A DNA stretch of 64,000 nucleotides from a virus, in IMG/VR virus record IMGVR_UViG_3300042386_000659, positions 36,768-100,767 of that record; one strand, 5' to 3'. Position numbers and translations under genes: made by a program. Shown here piece by piece: positions 51,557 through 61,487 of the stretch (its first letter is position 1; the number at the start of each line of letters is the position of its first letter). The notes under the pieces are model-generated. The model did not search any database. It was not told the origin of the DNA and worked only from the letters and a program-made list of their open reading frames with translations.

Positions 51557-52834
51557 TTAAAATAATTTAAATAATTCCTCGAAGGTTTTTTTATGATTTA
51601 GATTTCTATATAAATCTATTTTTATTAGGTATTCATCAAATTCCTTCATAAGTGATGAATTATCTTCTGAGTTCATTAAGTTAATCATTTCTGAAAAATT
51701 CCAAACATTTAGAATGTCTTTTTTTGATTCAACATAATCAGTTAACTTTTTAGTTATTACCTCTTTAACATGTTTGGGTAATATTTTTGTTGATAGATAA
51801 TTTGGTCCCCACAATACTCCAGTGTGGAATATGGTTTCATGTTTCTTTCTTACAATTATCTTTTTATAATTTTGTGAATCCAACCAATCTGCAAATTCAG
51901 GTAAGTAATATATGTTTAATGCTTGTACCGTATATAATATTTTAAAACTCATATTATCAGATGCATTATCATCATACCTTCTTAAATTGTTTTCAATAAC
52001 GCTAAAGTTTGATGGGTATCTAACATATTCCGTTACCTTATCAATACCGTCGATGGATAAAAATAACTCAACCTTTTTAAAGTGTTTCCATAACTCCATT
52101 AATTCTGGATCGTAGATAGTTGCATTTGTGTGATAGTTAACTTGTATATTACCGGCATGTCCTCTCTTAACCATCTCTTTAATCATCTCTTTATGTTCCT
52201 TGATTAAAAGAGGTTCACCACCTGCAAATATCATCAACCTCATATTACCACAACTCTCGTAGAAGTCCTCTAAAAATTCTTGTCTTTTATACCACTCAAA
52301 ATTATCAAGATTAATTGTTGATTTATGTTTCCAATCCCACTTAGCATTGGTTTCAAGTTCATTAGATAACTTCTTAGCCTCATTTAACCACTTAGAACTA
52401 TCTTGTGGTCTACACATTACACATGCCAAATTACACGTGTTACCCAATCTAAAATCTAACGTATATAAATCATTATCTATTGTACCATCGTCATGTGTGT
52501 TTCTTACAATTTCATCAACAAGTTCTTTAGTTAATAAATCGTCCCATAGTCTATTTTCATTATTTCTGTGACTCTTAACTCCCACTTCTTCTTCTTTCCA
52601 ACAAACATCACATCCTGTAAACTTTTCACCATTTAGTAAAGCTAATCTAGCTTCTTTAAAGTAATCACTATTCTTAGCATCATTAATTGTGCTATGATTT
52701 AAATTAACCCCTGTGTTTGGTGATGATACACAACAAAGCAATGCCGTTCCGTCAGTATATGTTGCGGTATGTACCCACGGTAAAACACAAAAAGTTTCAC
52801 TATTATTTCTGTCCTTGTTTTGCATAATGTGCAT
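51557..52834 (-). CDS. Twitch-type radical SAM protein A
   Basis: The start may be 52834 or 52825. The 425-residue protein has an N-terminal twitch domain (FCVLPWVHTATYTDGTALLCC, CDVCWKEE), then CNLACVMC (CxxxCxxC) and MIFAGGEPLL. This is a well-known phage/aquatic family of radical SAM proteins whose auxiliary cluster domain precedes the core. Highly related in layout to the next gene, which it overlaps. Substrate unknown; peptide side-chain chemistry is typical of the fold. Confidence 0.85.
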   Translation of the reverse strand: MHIMQNKDRNNSETFCVLPWVHTATYTDGTALLCCVSSPNTGVNLNHSTINDAKNSDYFKEARLALLNGEKFTGCDVCWKEEEVGVKSHRNNENRLWDDLLTKELVDEIVRNTHDDGTIDNDLYTLDFRLGNTCNLACVMCRPQDSSKWLNEAKKLSNELETNAKWDWKHKSTINLDNFEWYKRQEFLEDFYESCGNMRLMIFAGGEPLLIKEHKEMIKEMVKRGHAGNIQVNYHTNATIYDPELMELWKHFKKVELFLSIDGIDKVTEYVRYPSNFSVIENNLRRYDDNASDNMSFKILYTVQALNIYYLPEFADWLDSQNYKKIIVRKKHETIFHTGVLWGPNYLSTKILPKHVKEVITKKLTDYVESKKDILNVWNFSEMINLMNSEDNSSLMKEFDEYLIKIDLYRNLNHKKTFEELFKLF

Positions 52835-54128
52835 TTAAATGTTCATTTAATTCAACACAAACATCTTCAAATGTTTGTTTTCTATTCTTATCTAATATTT
52901 TAGTATATGATAAGAAATTTTCTAAGTATAAATCGGAACCAGGTATTCTATCTTCCTTTAATAAATTGACAATTGCATATGTACTATTTTTGGTCATGTC
53001 ATGTGATTCCACTTTATGTTTATTATTTTTTATATATGTTTCAAGTTTTAATCTAGCGGCATCTTTAATTTCCTGTGGTAAAATTTTAATATCCAAATAT
53101 TTTGGATGGGTGTCTATTAGAAAATCAATAAAAATATTTCTATCATATCTTTCGTTAACATCAGCAACATAGTCTATGATTTTATCTATATCAAATATAT
53201 TGTATAATTGAACGACTGGTGAAGCCCCTAAATGTATATTTTTCATCGAAGCTAACTTCTCAAAATTAGTACTTATTTTCTCCCAATGTGATGGATATCT
53301 AATATAATTGTTCATATCACCGAATCCGTCTAAACTTGCGTTTATATCAACTCTATCAAATTTAGACAATACATTAGTAAATTTTTCAGTTACGTTTGAA
53401 CAGTTAGTGTTGAAGAACATTACAATATCTTTTCTACCTTCTTCAATACACTTCTCCATGAAATAATAGTTATTCTCAATAAGTGTTGGTTCTCCACCTG
53501 TCATGTAAACTTTCTTAAGTGTGGGTATCATAGATTCAACCTGACTCCACAATAAATCACTCTCGAACCACGTATCTTGATTCTTTAAGTGAACTGGACT
53601 ACCTCCATATTCTGACTTATAAACTCTTTGATATTCTTCGTCTTTTTCCCATAAATCAAAGTGTTCTTTAGCTATTGCACTTGAACTGTAAGGATTACAC
53701 ATTCTACATCTAAAGTTACAAAGGTTACCTAATCTAAGGTCTAAATAAACAGGACTAGACTCAATTACTCCGTCATTTTCCATTGCCTCTTTAACCAACG
53801 CATCCATTTTATCCGCACCAATTCTCCAAATCCATTCTTTGGTCATCATGTCTCTATAACCCTCCCTACCTATTTTATTTTGAAGGTCGCATTTCATACA
53901 TGCGTCTACCTGTTCGCCCGCAATCATTTTTCTTCGTACTTCTTTTACCGTATCTGAATTCCAAGCATCTAAAAGAGTTGATGTTGAGGCGTGTAATGTT
54001 TTTCCATCGGTTTGTAAATCGGTATTATTTGCACCCCCTTCAGCAATACAACAATATTTAAATTTACCGTCACTATTTACCATCGTACTAACGAATGGCA
54101 TAGCACAAAATGTTTTTGATTTTTCCAT
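52803..54128 (-). CDS. Twitch-type radical SAM protein B
   Basis: The 441-residue protein mirrors its neighbour: AMPFVSTMVNSDGKFKYCC, CMKCDLQNKIGREGYR, CNFRCRMC and VYMTGGEPTLIE. The Cys pairs and Gly-rich SAM site are intact. It and the previous enzyme share a transcript and may work in series on the same substrate. A 43-base spacer with AT-rich sequence lies upstream of it, which may carry a promoter. Confidence 0.85.
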   Translation of the reverse strand: MEKSKTFCAMPFVSTMVNSDGKFKYCCIAEGGANNTDLQTDGKTLHASTSTLLDAWNSDTVKEVRRKMIAGEQVDACMKCDLQNKIGREGYRDMMTKEWIWRIGADKMDALVKEAMENDGVIESSPVYLDLRLGNLCNFRCRMCNPYSSSAIAKEHFDLWEKDEEYQRVYKSEYGGSPVHLKNQDTWFESDLLWSQVESMIPTLKKVYMTGGEPTLIENNYYFMEKCIEEGRKDIVMFFNTNCSNVTEKFTNVLSKFDRVDINASLDGFGDMNNYIRYPSHWEKISTNFEKLASMKNIHLGASPVVQLYNIFDIDKIIDYVADVNERYDRNIFIDFLIDTHPKYLDIKILPQEIKDAARLKLETYIKNNKHKVESHDMTKNSTYAIVNLLKEDRIPGSDLYLENFLSYTKILDKNRKQTFEDVCVELNEHLNAHYAKQGQK

Positions 54129-54171
54129 ATGTTCCCTATTAATATATACAATTTAGTTGATTAAATCAACA

Positions 54172-55032
54172 CTAATTATCCGTGATTTTTATCATGTAAT
54201 CGGGAAAAAACCCAAATTCCGTAAGAATATATTTGTAAGCCGGTAGGTTTTCCTCAATCAACTCATTAACAATACGTTTTCTATTGTTTATCTCATATCT
54301 GGACCCCGTAAAATGTATACAATCACCACTAACCATATCATCCCAACAATAGTATGGTTCTACGTCATTTCTATATATTTGAGTCTTTAATAAAAATTGG
54401 TCAAGAAACATGACCATCAACGAAATCTTATTTAAACCTACGTAATTTTCAATATAAAAATCCCATATTTTCTTATATGCATCAACCATTAAATTTGATT
54501 TTTTACCACCGAATATTGATACATTTATTGAGTAGTCTTTATCTAAAATTTGTAAAACATCATGATGTCCACCAACCTCTTCGATAACTCTATCTAAAGT
54601 TGGTAGGTAGGTTGGGACATAAGCTGGTTCAGTTAAAAACTCTTTAAATGAGAAGACTAAATTTTCTTCTTTTATTTTATCAAAAAGTTCTTTACTGTAT
54701 ATGATAAAATCATGATCTAAATTGATAAATGGTTCAGTTTGTAATGTCGTTACATATATTTTATATATGTTATTTCTGTGACAATATTTGTAATCTTGGT
54801 TTTTTATGTAGACGTTTTCGTCTTTAATTTCTACAAATTCATCAAATAAATTTAGTGGTTCTATATAACCATAGAACTCTTTTGTTGAATAAAAAATTAA
54901 TCTATCAGATTCAGATTTAAATCTCTTAACTTTACTAACACTTAAAATCATTAGAATTACGTCAATAAGATAAAATTCAGAATCTAATTTCTTATCGTCC
55001 TCTTTTGGAACATATGTATAAATAAAATTCAT
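54172..55032 (-). CDS. GT-A-like protein with DHD motif (DUF6734-like)
   Basis: The 286-residue protein begins NFIYTYVPKEDDKKLD, has PFINLDHDFIIYSK (a DxD-type DHD after a beta strand) and WDDMVSGDCIHFTGSR, resembling a family of probable glycosyltransferases (DUF6734-like). There is no signal peptide. It overlaps the next gene by one base. Family call by pattern only. Confidence 0.6.
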   Translation of the reverse strand: MNFIYTYVPKEDDKKLDSEFYLIDVILMILSVSKVKRFKSESDRLIFYSTKEFYGYIEPLNLFDEFVEIKDENVYIKNQDYKYCHRNNIYKIYVTTLQTEPFINLDHDFIIYSKELFDKIKEENLVFSFKEFLTEPAYVPTYLPTLDRVIEEVGGHHDVLQILDKDYSINVSIFGGKKSNLMVDAYKKIWDFYIENYVGLNKISLMVMFLDQFLLKTQIYRNDVEPYYCWDDMVSGDCIHFTGSRYEINNRKRIVNELIEENLPAYKYILTEFGFFPDYMIKITDN

Positions 55033-56252
55033 TATATTACTTTTAAAAAGTTATTAAAAAATTCTTTAGTTGATTTATCCTCAATTAACGTTTTAAAATT
55101 ATGAATCAATATATCCTCCATTTCCAATAAGGTTTGATTAATTTTTTGGTCGTCCCATTTTGATATTTCCATTAGTATCTCAACTATTTTTTCAAATCTA
55201 TTTTGGTAATATAATTCATCGTAACTTTCATCCCACCATTTATCAAATGTTTTAAACCCATACTCTTTCAATTTTTTTAAACTATTCCTATTTCCGATTA
55301 TAATAAACGGCTGTAATGAAAATATTGGTTTTATTATTTTCTCGGAAAAAAATAACAAATCTTCGCTGGTTAGAGTTTCAGTAACAATATTACAAAATGT
55401 TTTATTTTGTGCATCTAAATTAATATGTATTGATTGTTCATCAACGTGTGATGGTGTATCATATAAATAATCATTTTGACCGTTATAAGAATCTATAAAA
55501 TTATATAATCTATCACTACCATATTTGTAATTAGTACCAATAAATCTTCTAATTGATTCTCTAAAGTCTTGACCGTGGATTAGACTTTCGTTACCTAAAG
55601 TAATAATTGTTTTTTCTTTTAATATGGGGTTTGTTAATATCTCAGCAAAAATTGATACTCGATGGTCGTGAGGTTTTCTATTAAAACATAAAAAATGTTT
55701 TTCTTTTGGTGTTTCTTTTTGTTTTCTTAGATTTTCATTTAATATTCCATTATAAAAATCTTCAGAAAATTCTCTATGAAAATTATGAGTATGAAACCAA
55801 AGTCTATGGAAAAAATAATTGAATTTGATTATTGTAAAATTATCTTCAATAATCTTATCTACAATGTACCTGTTTTTTATTTCTTCCGAAACCAAGTTTG
55901 AAGATACGAATATAAAATTATCCTTATTTAACCCGTTTTTAGTTGAAAAGTCTGATAACCATTTATAACAATATTCATACATAAACCATGGTTCGGTTAT
56001 GTAGAATAAAACAATCTTACATTTATTTAATCTAACCTGATTTAATACATTATCGGGTAAAATAATACTTAATTTATTTAAAAATAAATCATTGTTCCAT
56101 ATTAATAATGGATAAATAAATGACTCCCCTCTATCTATGTAATTTTCAACTAAGTCTTGATTAAATTCATATAAATCATTATTTAAATGAAAACATATTG
56201 ATTTTTCTTTTGATTCTAAAGTTTCAAGGTTGTCAAATCCAAAATTTATCAT
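55032..56252 (-). CDS. Probable GT-B-like phage protein
   Basis: The 406-residue protein has FLCFNRKPHDHRVSIFAEIL near the middle, FCNIVTETLTSEDLLFFSEKIIKPI and QPFIIIGNRNSLKKLKEYGFKTFDKWW. Similar strings occur in aquatic phage proteins that look like exostosin/GT-B enzymes. I would call it a glycosyltransferase candidate only, since no donor motif is certain. Confidence 0.5.
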   Translation of the reverse strand: MINFGFDNLETLESKEKSICFHLNNDLYEFNQDLVENYIDRGESFIYPLLIWNNDLFLNKLSIILPDNVLNQVRLNKCKIVLFYITEPWFMYEYCYKWLSDFSTKNGLNKDNFIFVSSNLVSEEIKNRYIVDKIIEDNFTIIKFNYFFHRLWFHTHNFHREFSEDFYNGILNENLRKQKETPKEKHFLCFNRKPHDHRVSIFAEILTNPILKEKTIITLGNESLIHGQDFRESIRRFIGTNYKYGSDRLYNFIDSYNGQNDYLYDTPSHVDEQSIHINLDAQNKTFCNIVTETLTSEDLLFFSEKIIKPIFSLQPFIIIGNRNSLKKLKEYGFKTFDKWWDESYDELYYQNRFEKIVEILMEISKWDDQKINQTLLEMEDILIHNFKTLIEDKSTKEFFNNFLKVI

Positions 56253-56998
56253 AGTATAAACTCTTTTGGTACTAGTTCTAAAAAATGTGAGTATTTTGAA
56301 TTATCAAAAATAATCCCATCGTTATTTGTCATTTTAAAATCGTATAGACATAAGATATCATCATAATAAGATTTCATAGGTAAATCATAAAATTCATTGT
56401 TAACGAGTTTTAATATATTTTCTATTGAATTATTTTTTATGGTTATTGAAAAATGTTCAATATTAATTTCTGAATAACATCTATCTTTTTTGTCTTTCGC
56501 TCCGGGATTTAAACACCCTAAATAAATTGGTGAGTTCGTATATTCTTTAATAAACAAATCACCACTATATTCATACTTTGAAACAATATCAGAATTACAG
56601 TAAATTGTAATTTTACCTTTGTTTTTAACCACTAAAATATTAACCCCATCATTTATTAATTTTGAGTTAACTTTATCAATAATGATACAATGAAATTCAA
56701 TATCGTTTTTACTATTTGCGGTTCTAAATTCAAAAACTAAAGAATCAATGGAGTAATCAAAATTTAATCCAAAATTTTGACCAGATTTACCATAAATTCC
56801 GGCCTTTGTATCTTTTTTAAATCCATCTTCAATTTTAAATTTACACATTATTAAAAAATCTTCCTCATAAATAAAATTACAAAGTTCGTTTGAATTAACT
56901 TTGTTAAATGGTGTTATAAACACTAATTGACTTTTATCTAACTCATCTAACTCCCATTTATATTTTGCCCAATATGGTTTTTTATATTCGATTTTCAC
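56249..56998 (-). CDS. LamG/concanavalin-like domain protein
   Basis: The 249-residue protein is beta-rich and looks like a stand-alone LamG jelly roll: FLIMCKFKIEDGF, KGKITIYCNSDIVSKYEYSGDLFI, and YLGCLNPGAKDKKDRCYSEINIEHFSI. The YLGxxNP plus KD stretch also occurs in the LamG insert of the GT7-like proteins at 58425 and 59834 (YLGVGNPDREKDEKYFKG). Probably binds sugars. Small extra N-terminal part (YKKPYWAKYKWEL). Confidence 0.6.
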   Translation of the reverse strand: MKIEYKKPYWAKYKWELDELDKSQLVFITPFNKVNSNELCNFIYEEDFLIMCKFKIEDGFKKDTKAGIYGKSGQNFGLNFDYSIDSLVFEFRTANSKNDIEFHCIIIDKVNSKLINDGVNILVVKNKGKITIYCNSDIVSKYEYSGDLFIKEYTNSPIYLGCLNPGAKDKKDRCYSEINIEHFSITIKNNSIENILKLVNNEFYDLPMKSYYDDILCLYDFKMTNNDGIIFDNSKYSHFLELVPKEFIL

Positions 56999-57006
56999 TT
57001 TATCTA

Positions 57007-58425
57007 TTAATTTATATTTTCAATGAAATTAGTTAGTTCAGGAAAGTACTTAAAACAATCTAAATTTCTTCTTATCTGATATTGTGTTATAAATTCTTTG
57101 AAATTTTTTAAATCTGTAAAGAATTTATCATTCTTATCTTTTAATTTAATGTTTGATTGACTAATATAATACTCCTTTAATCTTGTAATTTTTTCAATCT
57201 CTTTTAATGAAAACCCCACATCATTTACTGATTGTGGTTGATTAAAATTAAGACTTCTATATGTTGAATTAAATTTCATATACTTTTCAAACCTATTAAA
57301 ATAGTCTTCATTAATATATCCAGATAGTAATGTGAAACTTAAAAAATTTGGATACCTTAGATATGATGTATCTAAAATAATTGAGGAGTTCCAATATCTT
57401 TGGGTGTTATAGTATTTAACTTTTAATTCATATATTTTTTTAATTAACTTCTCATATGAGAATACACTAAAAATATTAAATGTTGACATCACCACAACAG
57501 TAACCTTATCTAATTTATGAAGAATTTTTTCTATATTAGAAATTAAATTGTTAAAGTTCAAACCATGTCTAATATATTCCGCTTGTTCGCCATATGTGTC
57601 ACATGATGTGTAAATAATACATTCTTTAATTCTATCTTCTTTAATAATTCTATCTACCTTTTCAATTAATTTATCAATTAAAACATCATCGACACCCAAA
57701 TTACTGTTGATTGATAATTTAAGATTTCTATTCGGGGTTTCCGATTCTAATATATTATCTAATACCCCCCAAAAATCTTTTGATAATAATGGTTCTCCTC
57801 CAGTTATTCTGAAAGTATCTAAATTATTATAAAGTTTTGGCCACCATTCCCAAAAAGCATCAACATATGGGTTTAGTTCTGAATGTTTGTATGGTTTTGT
57901 TTTATTATTTTCAATTTCATCTAATCCATTGAATTCCATTGATGGTAATTTGTATCCACCATATTTGTTAATTTCTTCCATCCATTTAGATGAATATAAG
58001 GGACCACAATAAGCACATTTAAAATTACATACGTTTGAAAAACTTACCTCTACGTATTTTGGTATATAATCTTCTCTCCAATGTAATTTACTAATATCTT
58101 CAAAGTGAGGTTCGGACCATGGTTCCGCCGATTTAAATATCCTATCTGAAAATGATGTTGAGTTGTCTTCGATATTCCAACAATATTGACATTCGGACGG
58201 GCGTTTACCCTCCAACATTTCTTTTCTAGCTTGTTTTTTTACCTTACTATTATGTAATGCTGTTGGGTTTCGTTCTAACTCCTCTAAACTTATTTTATGG
58301 GGTGCTGGATGGTGGCAAGAATGTGTCATTCCGTTGTGTAAGTGCATGGTGACCTGAGTCCATTTTGCTAAACAGAATCCACAACCAATTTTATCCAACT
58401 TTATTTTAGTTTCGTTAAAATTCAT
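57007..58425 (-). CDS. Twitch-type radical SAM protein C
   Basis: The 472-residue protein has an N-terminal Cys set (CGFCLAKWTQ, CHHPAPH, CQYCWNIED), then CNFKCAYC (CxxxCxxC) and FRITGGEPLLSKDFW. It is the largest of the twitch-type radical SAM proteins here and adjoins the LamG and GT7-like genes. Codes for a single product with no insertions. It overlaps the GT7-like gene by one base. Confidence 0.85.
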   Translation of the reverse strand: MNFNETKIKLDKIGCGFCLAKWTQVTMHLHNGMTHSCHHPAPHKISLEELERNPTALHNSKVKKQARKEMLEGKRPSECQYCWNIEDNSTSFSDRIFKSAEPWSEPHFEDISKLHWREDYIPKYVEVSFSNVCNFKCAYCGPLYSSKWMEEINKYGGYKLPSMEFNGLDEIENNKTKPYKHSELNPYVDAFWEWWPKLYNNLDTFRITGGEPLLSKDFWGVLDNILESETPNRNLKLSINSNLGVDDVLIDKLIEKVDRIIKEDRIKECIIYTSCDTYGEQAEYIRHGLNFNNLISNIEKILHKLDKVTVVVMSTFNIFSVFSYEKLIKKIYELKVKYYNTQRYWNSSIILDTSYLRYPNFLSFTLLSGYINEDYFNRFEKYMKFNSTYRSLNFNQPQSVNDVGFSLKEIEKITRLKEYYISQSNIKLKDKNDKFFTDLKNFKEFITQYQIRRNLDCFKYFPELTNFIENIN

Positions 58426-59837
58426 TATTTCATTTTGACATTTATGAATTTGGTATTAGGGTACAACGTATCGTCGACACTATCAATATCTAAAACATCT
58501 AAAATTTTGTTTAGTCCATCTTCTTTATAGTTTATCTTACCTTGTTGCATTTCGGTAACAAATCGTTTTTCATTTCTAGCCGTTGTTTCTCCTTTGGCCC
58601 ATTTCCCGTTCATGAAACCTTCATCTACGTGCGGTAAACAATAAAAACTACCCTCTCTTCTATATGGAATAATATTTTCGATTATTTCAATATCTTCGAT
58701 TGATAAATTAACATTTTGATTAATAATATGTTCACCATTCATATCCATATCTAAAACAATATTTTCCGTATTTTCGTAAACATCATTTATATTGTTAAAA
58801 AACTTATTATATATTTTAAAGTCAGATATCTTACCTTTGAATCTTGTATTAACATGAGGACAAAATCCTAATATAAATGGTCTAATTGCGTCATGTGTTT
58901 TTAGTTGTTCTCTAATTGGAAATGGTATATTTTGTTTTAATCCATTCATTTGAGATATCAATTCGTCATTAACATAGAAGTACGTATTTTGTTCTTCTGA
59001 ATTGTAACTCAACGTGACTTGTGTCCACATCCCCTCAAATCTTTTTACCCAATTATAATGTCGCATATTTGTTCTATCAAATACAGTCATTGTTACCGCT
59101 CTTGAATTGTTAAACGATAATCCCCACGTCCAACTTCCATCTTTTCTCAATAAAGGATATTCAACGAATTGTTTGTTTTCATCCCCCACTAACCAAATTG
59201 GTACCTTATCCTCTTGTTGGTCGGCACTAAACGTCAATGTTATTGTGTGGTCATTATGTAAACATGAACTAATTTCTCTATTTGTTGGTACATATATTGC
59301 GGAATTATCTCCATTAAAGGTTGCAATTAACTTATCTTTTTCTGTTTTTATAATTCTACCTGTAGTTAAACCTTCAAAATAACATCTCCAAAATAAATCA
59401 TCATCTTCTTGTCCCCAGTCCCAATATTCATTTGAATAACCGTTTGTTCTATATGCCTGTTCTTTACTAAACAAAACAACCCCACCAAAGTATTGATCAT
59501 AACCCAACCCATAATTATATTTTGATAATTTAGTTGCAATATGTATTGGTGTTTCTTCGGGATATGAATAATCACCTAATATTTGACCTTCTTCACCATA
59601 GGTTAACATATCAACATCATGCCAAGCGATATAATCACACCCGTCTTCAAATGCATAATATGATGCAATGTTTTTCATTGCCCCACGATTAAATAGTTTA
59701 TCGTCTATCTGATGTCCCACATAGAACGTATGGTCAATTCCTTGATTTGTTAAATGTGTTGAGAGGTGTGGGATTAACCTATCAATGTGCTCCTTTCTAT
59801 TTCTGTATGGTATACAGATTCCTAATTTATAACTCAT
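58425..59837 (-). CDS. GT7-like galactosyltransferase split by LamG insert, copy 1
   Basis: The 470-residue protein starts with GT7 beta-1,4-galactosyltransferase motifs: GICIPYRNRKEH, LFNRGAMKNI, AWHDVDML (DxD) and YWDWGQEDDDLFWR (residues 139-151, the WGWGxEDDD box). From residue about 170 to 360 comes a jelly-roll LamG insert (ENKQFVEYPLLRKDGSW, FILGFCPH). Then a GT7-type C-terminal end follows: LPHVDEGFMNG, ARNEKRFVTEM and DGLNKI. In animal enzymes the metal-binding His and DGL end follow the WGWGxEDDD box directly, so the LamG sits inside the catalytic domain. Confidence 0.8.
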   Translation of the reverse strand: MSYKLGICIPYRNRKEHIDRLIPHLSTHLTNQGIDHTFYVGHQIDDKLFNRGAMKNIASYYAFEDGCDYIAWHDVDMLTYGEEGQILGDYSYPEETPIHIATKLSKYNYGLGYDQYFGGVVLFSKEQAYRTNGYSNEYWDWGQEDDDLFWRCYFEGLTTGRIIKTEKDKLIATFNGDNSAIYVPTNREISSCLHNDHTITLTFSADQQEDKVPIWLVGDENKQFVEYPLLRKDGSWTWGLSFNNSRAVTMTVFDRTNMRHYNWVKRFEGMWTQVTLSYNSEEQNTYFYVNDELISQMNGLKQNIPFPIREQLKTHDAIRPFILGFCPHVNTRFKGKISDFKIYNKFFNNINDVYENTENIVLDMDMNGEHIINQNVNLSIEDIEIIENIIPYRREGSFYCLPHVDEGFMNGKWAKGETTARNEKRFVTEMQQGKINYKEDGLNKILDVLDIDSVDDTLYPNTKFINVKMK

Positions 59838-61258
59838 ATTCCTACTACAATATGTTTTTGATTATCGGCATGTGAGTAACTATGTTCTTTATATACACAA
59901 TTACTTAAACCATCGTCTTTTATATTTTTATGTCCTTTTGATACTTCATTATGAAATCTCATTTGGTTATATCTAGTTGTGATGTTTTTCCATCCTCCAT
60001 TAACATAACCGTTTTCTTCGTGTGGTATAAGTTCGAATGTACATTCTTTTTTAAAGGGAACGTCAATTAATTTAACCTCATCGAATGAATAACCAACCAT
60101 TTCACAATTAACAATTTCCCCATTATTTTCATTACCGGATAAATCAATTAACTTATAATCTTTAATAAATTTAGCATCATAATAGACTTTTAAATCATGT
60201 GATGATTGGTATTCTCCAAAATTTTGAGTTAGTCCAAAAAATTTATTTTTAGATATTTCCTCAATTTCTTTTTCGTTTAATATTTTAGAAAATGCCGAAA
60301 ATGAACTTATTAATCCTTTAAAATATTTTTCATCTTTCTCCCTATCGGGGTTACCAACACCTAAGTAAAAATTTTCTACTTTTCTATAATCATACGTCCT
60401 TCCGGTATATGTGGCATTTGAAACAAGAATACCATCTTGGTACATTTTAATTTCTTTTTTGTCGAAATCTATTGTAACGGCAATATTTGTTTTGTAATTC
60501 TTTTTAATGTCAGAATTGATGTATATGATATTTTTTTTATAATCATACATTTCAAAATTATATCTTGAGTATGAACTATAGTTTATTGATAAATCAAATC
60601 CAGGTATTGTAAAAACAGAAAAAGAATCATCATATGTTTCATGATTACATGTAAGTTCGTCCGGATAAAAGGTAATAAAAATTGTAACGGGGGTTTTATT
60701 ATCTATAATATTTTTACCCTTCACATATGCATTTTCTCCATTAAACTTTAATGCTGCAGTATTCCCACCCATTTGTGGAATTTCTTTTTTATTTAATGGT
60801 ATACTACATATTTGACATCTATATAACATATCATCATCCTCATATCCCCACCCCCAATATTCGTTTGAGTATCCGTTTATTTTTTCAAAAAGTTCAATGG
60901 GGAATAAAGTAACACCACTAAAATATTGATCGTGTGAAACTTTTTTAATGCCTCCAACTGTTTTAAAATTACTTGCTAATAATAATGGTATTTCTGAATA
61001 TGAATAATCAACATCTAAAGGTAACATATCAACGTCATGAAAAACAACGTAATTACATTTTAATTTTTTGGCGTAGATAAAACCTATGTTTAATAATTTA
61101 CCCCTATTAAACATTTTAGCATCGTCTTGTTCGACAACAATCAATTCAAAATCAATTCCTTTAGAACTTAGATATTCTATCAGTGTTTTTTTAAATTCAA
61201 TAAGTTGTTCATATCTATCCCTATAAGGTATTATGATACCTAACTTATTTTTTGCCAT
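59834..61258 (-). CDS. GT7-like galactosyltransferase split by LamG insert, copy 2
   Basis: The 474-residue protein is a tandem paralogue of the previous one, with stronger motifs: IIPYRDRYEQL, MFNRGKLLNIGF, FHDVDMLPLD and YWGWGYEDDDMLYR. Residues about 165-350 are a LamG-like domain (YLGVGNPDREKDEKYFKG). The end matches GT7: LIPHEENGYVNGGW, RYNQMRFHNEVSKG and DDGLSN. Catalytic residues are kept, so it is probably active. It overlaps both neighbours slightly, giving a tight operon. Confidence 0.84.
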   Translation of the reverse strand: MAKNKLGIIIPYRDRYEQLIEFKKTLIEYLSSKGIDFELIVVEQDDAKMFNRGKLLNIGFIYAKKLKCNYVVFHDVDMLPLDVDYSYSEIPLLLASNFKTVGGIKKVSHDQYFSGVTLFPIELFEKINGYSNEYWGWGYEDDDMLYRCQICSIPLNKKEIPQMGGNTAALKFNGENAYVKGKNIIDNKTPVTIFITFYPDELTCNHETYDDSFSVFTIPGFDLSINYSSYSRYNFEMYDYKKNIIYINSDIKKNYKTNIAVTIDFDKKEIKMYQDGILVSNATYTGRTYDYRKVENFYLGVGNPDREKDEKYFKGLISSFSAFSKILNEKEIEEISKNKFFGLTQNFGEYQSSHDLKVYYDAKFIKDYKLIDLSGNENNGEIVNCEMVGYSFDEVKLIDVPFKKECTFELIPHEENGYVNGGWKNITTRYNQMRFHNEVSKGHKNIKDDGLSNCVYKEHSYSHADNQKHIVVGI

Positions 61259-61487
61259 TTTTATTTAATGTTACTTTTTCTTCTTTTGAAATTTGATTAA
61301 CTTGCTTTTCAACTTCCCATCTATGCCATTCATGTAAATAAAATTGAAGTCTATCACCCCATTCGTCCTTATTAATTTCTTCAAACCAAATGGTTAATGC
61401 GTCCATTGAATTAGCAATTTTTTCTAATGCCTTTACTTTACGTTGTTCTAAAAGTAATTGTTCCGTTTTTTCTTCTTTTTCTGTCAT
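61245..61487 (-). CDS. Small coiled-coil protein
   Basis: The 80-residue protein is a charged helix with LLLEQRKVKALEKIANSMDAL, then WFEEINKDEWGDRLQFYLHEW. It overlaps the GT7-like gene by 14 bases. The W-, E- and D-rich second half recalls small phage proteins next to glycosyltransferases, and it may be an accessory subunit. No function known. Confidence 0.6.
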   Translation of the reverse strand: MTEKEEKTEQLLLEQRKVKALEKIANSMDALTIWFEEINKDEWGDRLQFYLHEWHRWEVEKQVNQISKEEKVTLNKNGKK

